Shown here: one piece after another, positions 33,570 to 42,907 of the stretch
Position numbering within the stretch: position 1 is the stretch's first letter
Layout: each line of letters opens with the position of its first letter
Source: Pseudarthrobacter sp. GA104
GTDB lineage: Bacteria; Actinomycetota; Actinomycetes; Actinomycetales; Micrococcaceae
Length of the DNA stretch: 64,000 nucleotides
Assembly (NCBI RefSeq): GCF_009741265.1
Contig: NZ_WOWL01000001.1
Coordinates: 1,736,001 to 1,800,000 of the forward strand
Reading direction: 5' to 3'
The notes under the pieces: generated by a model
What the model was told of the DNA's origin: nothing
The model's database searches: none
What the model saw: the letters and a program-made list of their open reading frames with translations, nothing else
Translations under genes and position numbers: made by a program

Positions 33570-33869
33570 ATGTCAGTTGACTATGACGCTCCACGGGTGA
33601 CGCCCGAGGAAGAGCCGAACGCCGGCTTCGAGGAGCTGAAGACCCAGAAGTCTGGCCGACGGGAGGCTATAGCCGACGTGGACGAGGCCGAGCTCGCGGA
33701 CAGCTTCGAGTTGCCCGGGGCGGACCTCTCGAACGAGGAACTCCTGATCCAGGTGGTGCCGGTCCAGGCCGACGAATTCACCTGCATGTCCTGCTTCCTG
33801 GTCCACCACCGCAGCCAGCTCGCCAGGGAGAAGGACGGCAAGAAGTACTGCCGGGAGTGCGAGTCGTAG
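33570..33869 (+). CDS. DUF4193 family zinc-ribbon protein
   Basis: A 99-residue actinobacteria-specific protein. Acidic N-terminal half (YDAPRVTPEEEPNAGFEELK, EAELADSFELPGADLS) and C-terminal EFTCMSCFLVHHRSQLA...KKYCRECES, with two CxxC pairs likely to bind zinc. The function is unknown. CAGGAGAACGCATCA precedes ATG 33570. The 263 nt that follow up to manD hold no supported gene. Confidence 0.88.
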   Translation: MSVDYDAPRVTPEEEPNAGFEELKTQKSGRREAIADVDEAELADSFELPGADLSNEELLIQVVPVQADEFTCMSCFLVHHRSQLAREKDGKKYCRECES

Positions 33870-34132
33870 GGGGCGGCTTGTCCGGCGGAGGCCGGCGCTG
33901 GACCGCCTCCGCCCCGGCCCACGCCAAGTTGGCTTTCATCCATTGGAATCCCAGCTCGTGGGGGTGCCGGCCGCCAATGCGCTGCCCGGTGAAGCATTCC
34001 CGGCAGGGCCGCCAGGGGCTGAAGGGAGTGGTGGCCAGCGCGGCTGCCCCGCCAATCATGCCGGCAATGCCGCGCCCGGGCACGCCACCTCGTGACCGGG
34101 CGCGGTAATAACCGGCCTTCAGCAGCGCGTGG

Positions 34133-35362
34133 TCACCAGTCGTGGACCGTTCCGTCGATGAGGCGGTTGTAGGGCAGGTAGGCCTGCTGGTAGGGGTAGG
34201 CGGCTGCGGCTTCTTCGTTGAACTCGACGCCGATGCCGGGCTTGTCCCCGGGGTGGAGGTAGCCGTCCACGAACGTCATGGACTGCTCGAACACCTCGTT
34301 GGTCTTGTCCGAATGCTGCATGTACTCCTGGATCCCGTAGTTATGGATCGCCAGGCCCACGTGCAGCTGCGCCGCGAAGCCCACCGGGGAAATGTCCGTG
34401 GGCCCGTGGAAACCGGACTTGATCTGGTACTGCGCCGCGAAATCCATCACCTTCTTCAACGGGGAGATCCCCCCGAAGTGCGTGGACGCAGCCCGGACGT
34501 AATCAATCAGCTGTTCCTTGATCAGGGTCTGGAAGTCATACACGGTATTGAAGATCTCCCCGATCGCCAACGGCGTGGTGGTGTGCTCCCGGACCAGGCG
34601 CAGGCCCTCCTGGTTCTCCGCCGGGGTGCAGTCCTCCAACCAGAACAGGTCATACGGCTCCAGCGCCTTGCCCAGCTTCGCCGCCTGGATCGGCGTCATC
34701 CGGTGATGCCCGTCATGCAGCAACGGGATCTCCGGACCGAACTCATTCCGCACCGCCTCAAACACCGTGGGCAGGTGCCGCAGATACGCACGGGTGTCCC
34801 AGTCCTCCTCCACCGGAAACGCACCCCGCCCGGCCGGCTCGTAGTCATACCGCTCCCCCGAAGCCTGCGCCTGCGCCGCCACCCCGTACACGGCCTTAAT
34901 CCCGGGAACCGCCGTCTGGATCCGGATCGACTTGTACCCCAGCTCCAGATGCTCCCGCACCGAATCAAACAACGACGGCAAATCCGCGCCCGACGCGTGC
35001 CCGTACGCCCGCAACCCGTTCCGCGACGCCCCGCCCAGCAACTGGTACACCGGCATCCCGGCCACCTTGCCCTTAATGTCCCACAACGCCATATCCACCG
35101 CCGCGATCGCCGCCATCGTCACCGGACCCCGGCGCCAGTACGCGGACCGGTACAGGAACTGCCACGTATCCTCGATCCGGTGCGGATCCTTCCCGATCAG
35201 CAACTGCGCCACATGCTCCTTCAAATACGCGGCGACCGCCAGCTCCCGCCCGTTCAACGTCGCATCCCCAATACCCGTCACACCATCCTCCGTGGTGACC
35301 CGCAGCGTCACGAAGTTACGGGAGGGACTGGTCACAAACACATCGGCAGCAATGATTTTCAC
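34133..35362 (-). CDS. manD: D-mannonate dehydratase family protein (ManD/RspA, enolase superfamily)
   Basis: A 409-residue enolase-superfamily dehydratase converting D-mannonate (possibly D-gluconate) to 2-keto-3-deoxygluconate. It follows ManD closely, with [25 protein letters not shown] and [25 protein letters not shown]. Metal ligands and catalytic residues are seen in LLHDGHHRM (Asp, His), [10 protein letters not shown] (Glu), AIGEIFNT (Glu), [10 protein letters not shown] (His) and GIQEYMQ (Glu). The start is GTG 35362. It is the last gene of the hexonate operon, 67 nt after the kinase. Some ManD homologs have very low activity, so the substrate needs care. Confidence 0.88.
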   Translation of the reverse strand: MKIIAADVFVTSPSRNFVTLRVTTEDGVTGIGDATLNGRELAVAAYLKEHVAQLLIGKDPHRIEDTWQFLYRSAYWRRGPVTMAAIAAVDMALWDIKGKVAGMPVYQLLGGASRNGLRAYGHASGADLPSLFDSVREHLELGYKSIRIQTAVPGIKAVYGVAAQAQASGERYDYEPAGRGAFPVEEDWDTRAYLRHLPTVFEAVRNEFGPEIPLLHDGHHRMTPIQAAKLGKALEPYDLFWLEDCTPAENQEGLRLVREHTTTPLAIGEIFNTVYDFQTLIKEQLIDYVRAASTHFGGISPLKKVMDFAAQYQIKSGFHGPTDISPVGFAAQLHVGLAIHNYGIQEYMQHSDKTNEVFEQSMTFVDGYLHPGDKPGIGVEFNEEAAAAYPYQQAYLPYNRLIDGTVHDW

Positions 35363-35429
35363 AACAGATCCAGGCTTTCTTAATCGATGGGGCGGCGGGT
35401 TGTGCGGGCAGGGGTGGACCGCGAACGGG

Positions 35430-36419
35430 TCAACGCTGCGTGGTTCCACTGGGAGTGGTTCCCAGCAGGGCAAGTTCCGCACGGTTGGGAAGGCCTTCCC
35501 AGTCCCCCGCGGTGCTGACGGCGAAGGCTCCGGTGAGCACGCCGCGCTGCAGGCGGCCGGCCACGTCGGCGCCGTCGAGCAGGGCGGACAGGTATCCGGC
35601 GGTGAAGGCGTCGCCGGCTCCCACCGTGTCGATGCTGGTGACCGGGACGGCCGGGGCGTCCCACCGGCCCTCCGAGGTGTGGACTGTGGCGCCGGCCGCG
35701 CCGCGCTTGACCACAACTTCGCGCACTCCGAGCCCAAGGATTTCGGCAACCATCGCCGATTCATTGGTGTCCGCCCCCGGTGCACCGTCCGGCGCGGCGG
35801 CAACCAGGCCAAGTTCGTCGTCGGAAGCGATCAGGATGCCGGCATGCCGCACCAGCGGTGCCAGCACTTCCCGCGCCTCGTCCCGGGACCAGAGCTTGCT
35901 GCGGTAGTTGACGTCGATCGACACCATGATGCCGTCAGCGGCAGCGCGTTGGGCAGCGTACTCCACGGCCTTCCGGGACTCGGGGCTGAGGGCGGCCGTG
36001 ATGCCGGTCAGGTGGAGGATGCGGGCGCCCGCCCGGAGGGCGTGTTCCACGTCCTCCGGGCACAGCGTTGACCCTGCCGAGCCGGAGCGGTAGTAGAAGG
36101 CGCGGGTCACGTCGGCCGTGCGTTGTTCGAGGAACATCACCCCGGTCCGTCGGGCAGCGTCCTCGCGGTGCTCCAGCCGCACTCCCTCGGCACGGAGCTG
36201 GCGGAGGATGAACTCGCCGTGCGGATCGGCACCCACAACGCCGGCCCAGCTGACGCTGTGCCCGAGCCGTGCGACGCCCACGGCCACGTTCGACTCGGCG
36301 CCGGCAACGTGCATGGTGAGGGCGCCGCCGGTGGAAAGCGGCCCGGCGGAGCGCAGCGACACCATGGACTCGCCAAAGGTCAGGAGGTCCGGAGAAGGGC
36401 GTCCGACGGCGGCAGTCAC
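35430..36419 (-). CDS. kdgK: PfkB family 2-keto-3-deoxygluconate kinase
   Basis: A 329-residue ribokinase-fold sugar kinase phosphorylating KDG (and perhaps KDGal) with ATP. The PfkB signatures are [17 protein letters not shown] near the N-terminus and [14 protein letters not shown] near the C-terminus, with the catalytic Asp in GAGDA. The start is GTG 36419 in a 4-nt GTGA overlap with the aldolase stop. Placement between two dehydratases and a KDPG aldolase defines the KDG assignment. Confidence 0.88.
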   Translation of the reverse strand: MTAAVGRPSPDLLTFGESMVSLRSAGPLSTGGALTMHVAGAESNVAVGVARLGHSVSWAGVVGADPHGEFILRQLRAEGVRLEHREDAARRTGVMFLEQRTADVTRAFYYRSGSAGSTLCPEDVEHALRAGARILHLTGITAALSPESRKAVEYAAQRAAADGIMVSIDVNYRSKLWSRDEAREVLAPLVRHAGILIASDDELGLVAAAPDGAPGADTNESAMVAEILGLGVREVVVKRGAAGATVHTSEGRWDAPAVPVTSIDTVGAGDAFTAGYLSALLDGADVAGRLQRGVLTGAFAVSTAGDWEGLPNRAELALLGTTPSGTTQR

Positions 36420-37087
36420 CGCAGGTCCTCCGCGGCCCTGCCGTTGTACTCTGCGGCAAGGGCAACAAAGCGGCGCGCGCGCCCGCGCATCGGAGCAAGG
36501 TCGCCCCCGGATCCGGCATCTCCAAACAGCGGGCTTCCCAGCCCAACCGCGATGGCCCCGGCTCCCCAGTATCCGGCGGCTTCATCGAGCCCGACGCCGC
36601 CCACCGCGATGAACGGGATGTCCGGGAACGGGTCGCGCAGCGCCTTGAGGTAACCGGGCCCGCCGATGGAGGCGGGAAAAAGCTTGACTGCCGTGGCGCC
36701 GCGGTTCATCGCCTCGAATGCTTCGCTCGGGGTGAGGGCCCCGGCCAGGACGGCGATCCCCCGCCCGGCCGCTGCCTCAATGGAGGGGGCGAGTGACGGG
36801 GTGACCACGAACTGGCCGCCGGCCGACTCGACGTTTTCCGCGTCCTGCTGTGTCAGCACAGTCCCGGCGCCCACGAAACACCCGGCAGGTGCAGCGGCGC
36901 GAACCTGGCTGATCGCGGTGAGCGCTCCCGGCGTCGTCAGGGCGATTTCAACGTACTTGAAGCCCTCCTCCATCGCGGCGAGGGCCGCCCTCCCCGCGGC
37001 CTGGCCGTCTGTGCCGCGAACGATCGCCACCAGCCTGGCCCGGCGCACCCCGGCCAGCAGAGCCTCGGGGGTCAGGGTGTTTTCCAT
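36416..37087 (-). CDS. eda: KDPG/KDPGal aldolase
   Basis: A 223-residue class I aldolase cleaving 2-keto-3-deoxy-6-phospho-gluconate (or -galactonate) to pyruvate and glyceraldehyde 3-phosphate. The glutamate general base is in FKYVEIALTTP, and the Schiff-base lysine in GATAVKLFPAS. GAGTVLTQQDAENVESAGG is the usual phosphate-side loop. ATG 37087 has AAGGAG ten nt upstream. Eda and DgoA are hard to tell apart; here one enzyme probably serves both epimers. Confidence 0.9.
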   Translation of the reverse strand: MENTLTPEALLAGVRRARLVAIVRGTDGQAAGRAALAAMEEGFKYVEIALTTPGALTAISQVRAAAPAGCFVGAGTVLTQQDAENVESAGGQFVVTPSLAPSIEAAAGRGIAVLAGALTPSEAFEAMNRGATAVKLFPASIGGPGYLKALRDPFPDIPFIAVGGVGLDEAAGYWGAGAIAVGLGSPLFGDAGSGGDLAPMRGRARRFVALAAEYNGRAAEDLR

Positions 37088-37140
37088 TCTGGGCTTCTCC
37101 TTTTGAGGGGTGTCTGTGTCCGTGCCCGCAGTCCGGGCCG

Positions 37141-38289
37141 TCACCATTCTGCGAACGCGCCGTCCGGCTGCCGCCAGACCGGGCCCCGCCAGGCGTGTCC
37201 GCGCTTGTCCGCGGCCCGGACCACGGCTTCGTCGATCTCGATGCCCAGGCCGGGTCCGGTGAGCCGCTCGATGTGGCCGTCCACGAACTTCAGCGGCGTT
37301 TTGTCCACCACGTAGTCCAGGACCTCGGCGCCTTTGTTGTAGTGGATGCCGATGCTCTGTTCCTGGATCAGGAAGTTAGGTGTCGCGAAGCCCACCTGGA
37401 GGCATGCGGCGAGTGCCAGCGGACCCAACGGGCAGTGCGGTGCCAGCTGGACTTCATAGACCTCGGCCAGCGAGGCGATCTTGCGGACCTCCGTGATGCC
37501 GCCCGCATGGGAGAGGTCCGGCTGGGCCACGGCGATGCCGGCCTGCAGCGCCGGCAGGAATTCCTGCCGGCTGTAGAGCCGCTCGCCGGTGGAGACCGGC
37601 GTGGTGGTGGACGACGTGAACTCGCGCAGCAGGTGCGTGTTCTCGGGGACCACGGGCTCTTCGAGGAAGAAAGGCCGGTAAGGTTCCAGCAGCGGCGCCA
37701 CGCGGCGGGCGTTGGCGAGGCTGAAGCGGCCGTGGAAGTCCACTGCAACATCCCGGTGCTCACCCAGGACTTCGCGGGCGGCGGCCACCCGGCGGACAAC
37801 GCCGTCGAGCTCGGCCACCGAGGCGATCGGACTCATCCGCCCGCTGGCATTCATCTTCACCGCGGTGAGGCCCACCTCCAGCTGGGCGCTGATCTGGTCG
37901 GCCACCTCGTTGGGTTCGTCGCCGCCCACCCAGCCGTACATCCGGATGCGGTCCCGGACGTGGCCGCCCAGCAACTGGTGCACGGGGGTGTTGAAGTGCT
38001 TGCCGGCGATATCCCAGAGCGCCTGGTCCAGGCCCGAGACGGCGCTGGCCAGGATGGGGCCGCCGCGGTAGAAGGACCCTTTGGTCATCACCTGCCAGTG
38101 GTCCTCGATCCGCAGTGCGTCGTTGCCGATCAGGAGTTCGGCGAGCTGCTCGACGGCGGTGCGCACCGTCTCGCTGCGGCCTTCGCACGTGGCTTCTCCC
38201 CAGCCGACAATTCCGCTGTCCGTCTCGATCCGGACGAAGAGCCAGCGCGGCGCAACGAGGAAGGTTTCAATCCTGCTGATGAGCGTCAT
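37141..38289 (-). CDS. dgoD: D-galactonate dehydratase (DgoD-like, enolase superfamily)
   Basis: A 382-residue dehydratase, the same length as E. coli DgoD. Nearly colinear motifs include APRWLFVRIETDSGIVGWGE, YRGGPILASAVSGLDQALWD and WVGGDEPNEV. Ligands and catalytic residues appear in VAVDFHGRFS (Asp, His), FFLEEPV (Glu), STGERLYSRQEF (Glu) and LAPHCPLGP (His). EQSIGIHYNKGAE and the terminal AEW are also conserved. It would give 2-keto-3-deoxygalactonate. It lies 7 nt after the permease gene, inside the transport-catabolism operon. Confidence 0.92.
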   Translation of the reverse strand: MTLISRIETFLVAPRWLFVRIETDSGIVGWGEATCEGRSETVRTAVEQLAELLIGNDALRIEDHWQVMTKGSFYRGGPILASAVSGLDQALWDIAGKHFNTPVHQLLGGHVRDRIRMYGWVGGDEPNEVADQISAQLEVGLTAVKMNASGRMSPIASVAELDGVVRRVAAAREVLGEHRDVAVDFHGRFSLANARRVAPLLEPYRPFFLEEPVVPENTHLLREFTSSTTTPVSTGERLYSRQEFLPALQAGIAVAQPDLSHAGGITEVRKIASLAEVYEVQLAPHCPLGPLALAACLQVGFATPNFLIQEQSIGIHYNKGAEVLDYVVDKTPLKFVDGHIERLTGPGLGIEIDEAVVRAADKRGHAWRGPVWRQPDGAFAEW

Positions 38290-38296
38290 CTGTGGC

Positions 38297-39175
38297 CTAG
38301 CCCTTGGTCGCGCCGGCGGTGAGGCCGGAAACGATGTACTTCTGCGTGAAAAGCGCAATGATCATGATCGGGATGGTGACCACGGTGGCAGCAGCCATCA
38401 GCCCGCCCCAGTCGATGCTGGCGTAGGACACAAAGTCGAAGATGGCCACGGGCAGCGTCTTGGTGCTGGAGCCGGAGAGCACCAGGGCAAACATGAAGTT
38501 GTTCCAGGAAAAGATGAACGAGAGGATCCCGGCCGTGGCGATCCCCGCGACGGAAAGGGGCAGCGTGATGAGGCGGAACGCGCCGATCGGGGTAAGCCCG
38601 TCCACCTGGGCGGACTCCTCCAGCTCGAGCGGCAGGGAATCGAAGTAGCTCATCATGATGTAGACGATCAGCGGCAGGGCAACGAACATGTGGCTGAGGA
38701 TCAGCACCTCGAACCGGCCCACCATCCGCAGGTTGGAGAACACGTAGTACCACGGCACCAGCAGTGACACGCCGGGGATCACGCGGGCCATCAGGACCAC
38801 GAGGGCGGAGCGGTGCATGGTGAACCGGCTCATCGCGTAGGCGGCGGGAACCCCAAGCACAATGGACAGTGCGGTGGAAACGAAGGCCACCCAGAAGCTG
38901 TTGAAGATGAAGACGAAGTAGTTGTTCCGCTGCAGGACGTTGGCGTAGTTCTCGCCGGTGGGCGTGAAGAACAGGGCCTTGCCTGTGTCATAGATGTCCA
39001 CGTTGGTCTTGAGGGAGGCAAGGAACATCCAGAACAGCGGGGCGAGGAGGAACAGCACCACGGCAATGAGGGCTGCAACCCGGAAGACCTTGTAGAGCCT
39101 GACGGACAGGGGCTTCCGGCGGCGGTGAAGCACCTGGGGCTTCCCGGATGTTTGGGTTGGGGTCAGGACGGTCAT
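38297..39175 (-). CDS. carbohydrate ABC transporter permease (MalG-type)
   Basis: A 292-residue inner-membrane permease with six hydrophobic segments. The EAA loop LELEESAQVDGLTPIGAFRLITLPL, which docks the ATPase, is visible. ATG 39175 overlaps the preceding permease stop by 4 nt. With its partner permease and the binding protein it imports a sugar acid or oligouronide for the enzymes downstream. No ATPase gene is present; a shared MsiK-type ATPase elsewhere probably energises it. Confidence 0.93.
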   Translation of the reverse strand: MTVLTPTQTSGKPQVLHRRRKPLSVRLYKVFRVAALIAVVLFLLAPLFWMFLASLKTNVDIYDTGKALFFTPTGENYANVLQRNNYFVFIFNSFWVAFVSTALSIVLGVPAAYAMSRFTMHRSALVVLMARVIPGVSLLVPWYYVFSNLRMVGRFEVLILSHMFVALPLIVYIMMSYFDSLPLELEESAQVDGLTPIGAFRLITLPLSVAGIATAGILSFIFSWNNFMFALVLSGSSTKTLPVAIFDFVSYASIDWGGLMAAATVVTIPIMIIALFTQKYIVSGLTAGATKG

Positions 39176-40125
39176 TTGCTTACCGCTTTCTTGCGCATGG
39201 TCAGCAGCCACATCGAGCCGATGATGATCATGAAGAACAGGATCAGGACGGCGGAGGACAGCCCGTACTGGTTGTAGTCGAAGCTCAGGCCGTAGGCGTA
39301 GACGTTCAGGGTTTCCACTTCGTTGAAGGAACCACCGCCTTTGCCCTTGGTGGCGTACAGGATGTCGAAGGTCTTCAGGGCGTCGATGCCGCGAAGCAGG
39401 ATGGCAACGATCACGGTGGGCATCATGAGGGGCAGCGTGATGTAGAAGAAGCGCTGGAAGGCGTTGGCGCCGTCCACCCGGGCAGCCTCGTCAGGTTCAT
39501 CGGAGAGGGACGTCAGCCCGGCAAGGAGGATCAGCACCACCATCGGGGTCCACTGCCAGACGTCCATGAAAATGGTGGTGCCAAGGGCCGTGCCCTGGCC
39601 GGAAAGCCAGGGCTGCGGCGGAATGCCGATCATTCCGAGCAGCTGGTTGGCGAAGCCGATGTTGGGATCGAAGATCAGGCGCCACATCATTCCGACGGCA
39701 ACCGGGGTGGCCACCAGGGGAAGCAGGATGGCCACGCGGACCCACTTTTCACCGCGGAAGGGACGCCACAGGAGCAGTGCGATGCCCATGCCGAGCACAA
39801 CCTCGCAGACCAGTGCGACACCCGTGAAGGTCAACGTGCGGCCCACCGCCGGCCAGAAGCGCTCGGTGTCAGTGAGGACTGTCAGGTAGTTCTGCAGACC
39901 GATGAACTCCGTGGCGGCGCGTACGGAGCCCTGCGAATCGGTGAGGCTCAGGTACAGGGTCCACACCAGAGGGAAGACAATCAGGACGCCGACGAAGATC
40001 ATCGCTGGGGCCGCAAAAAGCCATTTGCGGTGCCGGTTGGACCAGGCGGAAATGTTCCCCCCAACGCTGGGAGGGCGGCCGGCGCTGCGGGCGGGAGCGC
40101 TGCGGGGAGCGTTCGTAACGGACAT
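39172..40125 (-). CDS. sugar ABC transporter permease (MalF-type)
   Basis: A 317-residue permease. A cytoplasmic N-terminus is followed by six or more hydrophobic segments. The EAA loop is DEAARVDGANAFQRFFYITLPLM. It pairs with the MalG-type permease that overlaps its stop by 4 nt. The upstream binding-protein gene ends 113 nt away, with no obvious strong terminator between them. Confidence 0.93.
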   Translation of the reverse strand: MSVTNAPRSAPARSAGRPPSVGGNISAWSNRHRKWLFAAPAMIFVGVLIVFPLVWTLYLSLTDSQGSVRAATEFIGLQNYLTVLTDTERFWPAVGRTLTFTGVALVCEVVLGMGIALLLWRPFRGEKWVRVAILLPLVATPVAVGMMWRLIFDPNIGFANQLLGMIGIPPQPWLSGQGTALGTTIFMDVWQWTPMVVLILLAGLTSLSDEPDEAARVDGANAFQRFFYITLPLMMPTVIVAILLRGIDALKTFDILYATKGKGGGSFNEVETLNVYAYGLSFDYNQYGLSSAVLILFFMIIIGSMWLLTMRKKAVSK

Positions 40126-40238
40126 GGTTCACCTAAGGAGTTGGGGGGAGCGGTCCGCGGCGGGACGGCGACCGGGGTCTGCCGTCCCGCCGGGCTGTGG
40201 TGCTGGCTGCGCTGGACGCAGCGCGGGCGCCTGTGGCG

Positions 40239-41534
40239 TTACTTCTTTTCGCCGTCCAGGAACTTCTGGAAGGCTTCGTTGGCCGAGTCGGCCGCAGCGG
40301 AAGGGTCGGCGCCGGTGATGCTGGCTACGATGGGCTCGCCCACGATTTCCCTGGCCTTGCCCACGGTCACAACCTGCGGACGGTCATGGCCCACACCGTT
40401 CTTCGCACTGACGGCGATGGCTTCGGCGAGGTCCTTGGGGTAGGTGGACGTACCCTCTGGGTTCGACCACACGGAAGTCCGGGGTCCGGGGACACCGGCC
40501 TTCTGCGCGGCCAGGGTGCGTTCCTTGCCCGTGGCCCACTGGATGAACTTCCACGCGTTGTCCTGGTTGCTGGACGCCTCGTTGACCGCCAGGCCCCATG
40601 AGGGGATGTTGTACGGCTTGGAACCTGCGGGACCTGCCGGCAGGGGTGCGAAACCTACAGAGTCCGCCACCTTGGACTTGGCCGGATCAGTGGCGTTCTT
40701 GTAGAGCGAGTCCGCCTCGGTGTAGAAGGCGGCCTTGCCCTGGGTGAAGATTGCCATGGCCTCGGGCCAGCTCATGTCGGTGCTGACGTTGGCGGGGCCG
40801 TAGTTCCTGATGAGGCCGCCGTAGTATCCGTAGGCCTTCTTTGCCGCGTCCGAGTTGACGGCAGACTTTCCGCTGGAGTCGGTGAAGTCGCCACCGAAGC
40901 TGTAAAGGAAACTGGAGAACTGGGTGACGGCCGCGGACTTGCCGGTGCGGGCCACGAAGCCGGCGATGTCGGGGTTGGACGCCTTGATGGCCTTGGCCGC
41001 CGCTTCAAGCTCCTCCATGGTCTTGGGAACCTGGAGGCCGGCGGCCTGCAGCAGGTCCTTGCGGTAGTAGAGGACCTCGCGCTCGGTGATGATAGGGACG
41101 CCGACGACCTTGCCGTCGGCGGTGGTGGCCTTGACCGGGCCTTCCTGGTAGTCCTTCCAGTCCCAGCCGGAATCGGAGGACACCTTTTCGGTCAGGTCAG
41201 CAAGGTAGCCGTTCTTGGCGAATGCCTTGCCTTCCTGGAGCGGGCGGTACATCATCACGTCGATCTCATCGCTGCCCGCGTTGAGCTTGACGTTGTACTG
41301 GTCCGAGAGCTGGTCCTCGCCGAGCTGGGTCAGCTCCACCTTGAGCCCGCTGGACTTCTCGAAGTCGGGAATGGCTGCCTTGATGCCTTCAGTCCAGACA
41401 TGGTTGGCCAGCGTCACCCGCACCGTGCCTGATTCCTTGGCGTCCGTGCTGCCGCCTCCACCGCTGCACGCGGTCAGCCCCAGCGAAAGTGCTGCGGCGA
41501 CTGCCGCGTACTGCACGATTGAACGTCGCTTCAT
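40239..41534 (-). CDS. extracellular solute-binding lipoprotein (family 1)
   Basis: A 431-residue cluster B/family 1 binding protein. The lipoprotein signal ends in LGLTACSGGGGS, so the cysteine is lipidated and the protein sits outside the membrane. Typical marks are VRVTLANHVWTEGIKAAIPDFEKSSGLKVEL, YNVKLNAGSDEIDVMMYRPLQEGKAFA and VPIITEREVLYYRKDLL. It is first in the hexonate operon, with AAAGGGAG before ATG 41534. The ligand is probably an aldonate, uronate or oligouronide. Confidence 0.92.
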   Translation of the reverse strand: MKRRSIVQYAAVAAALSLGLTACSGGGGSTDAKESGTVRVTLANHVWTEGIKAAIPDFEKSSGLKVELTQLGEDQLSDQYNVKLNAGSDEIDVMMYRPLQEGKAFAKNGYLADLTEKVSSDSGWDWKDYQEGPVKATTADGKVVGVPIITEREVLYYRKDLLQAAGLQVPKTMEELEAAAKAIKASNPDIAGFVARTGKSAAVTQFSSFLYSFGGDFTDSSGKSAVNSDAAKKAYGYYGGLIRNYGPANVSTDMSWPEAMAIFTQGKAAFYTEADSLYKNATDPAKSKVADSVGFAPLPAGPAGSKPYNIPSWGLAVNEASSNQDNAWKFIQWATGKERTLAAQKAGVPGPRTSVWSNPEGTSTYPKDLAEAIAVSAKNGVGHDRPQVVTVGKAREIVGEPIVASITGADPSAAADSANEAFQKFLDGEKK

Positions 41535-41663
41535 TACGACTCCCTTTGCTTTCCGAGGGCTGACGTCACTGTCCAGCCGCCCTACAAATGCATCTTTACA
41601 TCTGTCTTGGAAGCGATCATAGGGAAATAAGGCAGACTTAGACAACCCCTTGCCAGTGAGCCG

Positions 41664-41669
41664 TATGAT
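41664..41669 (+). promoter_or_regulatory. -10 element of probable leaderless regulator message
   Basis: TATGAT ends 6 nt before the ATG at 41676 and no purine-rich ribosome-binding site fits between them. Transcription probably begins at the start codon. Confidence 0.5.
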
Positions 41670-41675
41670 TTATTT

Positions 41676-42449
41676 ATGAAAATCCCAAAGGCGGAGTCCC
41701 CTACCGACCTGCATGCGGCGCTGGTCGAAAGCCTGGGGCTCGGCATCGCCGATGGGCGCTGGGCCCCGCACTCCGTACTGCGGCTGGATGAGCTGGAGGG
41801 GCAGCACAATGTATCCCGGTCCGTGGTCCGTGAGGCCGCCCGGGTGCTGTCATCAAAAGGCATGCTGGAATCCCGGCGGCGCTTTGGGACAGTTGTGCAG
41901 CCTGAAGAGTGCTGGAATCTCTACGATCCCCAAGTGATCCGCTGGCGCCTGGCTTCCGCCCGCCGGCTGGAGCAGCTGCAGTCCCTCAATGAACTTCGCG
42001 GAGCCATCGAGCCGCAGGCCGCGCGCCTCGCCGCCGAACGGGCCTCCTGGGACGCCGGCAGCGAGCTCGTTTCCCTTGCGGCCAAGCTGTGGGCCGCCGG
42101 CCAACGCGGAGACCAGGAGGAATTCCTCCGGCTGGACGTGGAGTTCCATGCCGCAATACTCAAAGCTTCCGGTAATGCAATGTTCTCCCAGCTGCAGAAC
42201 CTTGTGGCGGAGGTCCTCACCGGCCGGACGGAACATGGCCTGATGCCCCATCTGCCGCACCACGAAGCCCTGCAGCTGCATGTGGATGTTGCCAGCGCCA
42301 TCCAGCGCGGCGAGGCGGGCGCAGCGCACGCAGCGATGAGCAGGATTGTGGAGCAGTCCACCGAAGAAATGGGCCAGATCTGGTCAAGCAGCCAGGGCGG
42401 GGCGGGCAACGCTCCGCTGGCCCCTCCGGCGGACATCGCCCACACCTAG
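41676..42449 (+). CDS. GntR/FadR-family regulator of the hexonate operon
   Basis: A 257-residue regulator. Winged helix: LGLGIADGRWAPHSVLRLDELEGQHNVSRSVVREAARVLSSKGMLESRRRFGTVVQP. C-terminal FCD domain: LNELRGAIEPQAARLAAERA, LDVEFHAAILKASGN and HHEALQLHVDVASAI. It is divergent from the binding-protein gene and most likely represses the whole transport/dehydratase operon until a hexonate or KDG-type intermediate binds. No clear palindrome was found in the 141-nt intergenic region. Confidence 0.9.
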   Translation: MKIPKAESPTDLHAALVESLGLGIADGRWAPHSVLRLDELEGQHNVSRSVVREAARVLSSKGMLESRRRFGTVVQPEECWNLYDPQVIRWRLASARRLEQLQSLNELRGAIEPQAARLAAERASWDAGSELVSLAAKLWAAGQRGDQEEFLRLDVEFHAAILKASGNAMFSQLQNLVAEVLTGRTEHGLMPHLPHHEALQLHVDVASAIQRGEAGAAHAAMSRIVEQSTEEMGQIWSSSQGGAGNAPLAPPADIAHT

Positions 42450-42471
42450 GATCCACTTAGGCCACCGTGCT

Positions 42472-42845
42472 TCAGGCGCCTTTCGCCGAGCCCAGCACCT
42501 TCGCGAGGAATTCCAGGGCGGTCAATGCTTCGGGCGTGCCCGCGGCGAGGTTCAAGATGCCCGTGAATCAGCCGATGTAACCTCCGGACCCGGCGGCGGC
42601 GAGATGTTGGTGATGACACCGTTCTCCTACTGATCGGCGCGGACATCCAGCAGCCGCTTGCGGGAGAATCCGACGACGTCGACTAGGTACGCGGCGGTGG
42701 GGACAAACAGCTGCCAGTCCAGCCGGCCTTTCCCGCTGCGGGCAACCGGTGGGGCCTCGCAGGCGCTGTCCCGGAAGCTCCACTGCGCGACCTCGTGGAG
42801 CTTGTCCAGCCGCTCATCCGGAGGAACTGCAGCAAGAGACGGCAC
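42472..42845 (-). pseudogene. probable degraded gene, unknown family
   Basis: This fills the otherwise gene-free 458-nt gap. One stretch reads MPSLAAVPPDERLDKLHEVAQW then FVPTAAYLVDVVGFSRKRLL and stops at TAG after RADQ. After a frame change the same strand reads AAGSGGYIG, a TGA, then FTGILNLAAGTPEALTALEF and ends AKVLGSAKGA at 42472. The composition is protein-like on both sides of the breaks, so a decayed gene with a frameshift and a Trp-to-stop change is likely. I do not recognise the family. Confidence 0.35.
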
Positions 42846-42907
42846 GACCTACTTGCATGCTGGCGTGTTGGCGGGCGGTTGGCCTCCGTGGCACAGCCGT
42901 CCCCGCT

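Noticed and set aside
33870..34132. Possible small gene in the DUF4193-manD gap (minus frame with CRECFTGQRIGGRHPHELGF)
   Set aside because: Only one CxxC, no ribosome-binding site, and the frame runs back into the DUF4193 gene. Nothing else was seen in this 263-nt gap.
34142..35383. A 413-codon open frame antisense to manD, rich in Arg/His/Pro
   Set aside because: manD has all active-site residues in the other direction; the antisense frame matches no family.
41535..41675. FadR-type operator between the hexonate regulator and binding-protein gene
   Set aside because: Only weak partial repeats (TCTGTC, GCAGAC) could be aligned; none is convincing enough to annotate.
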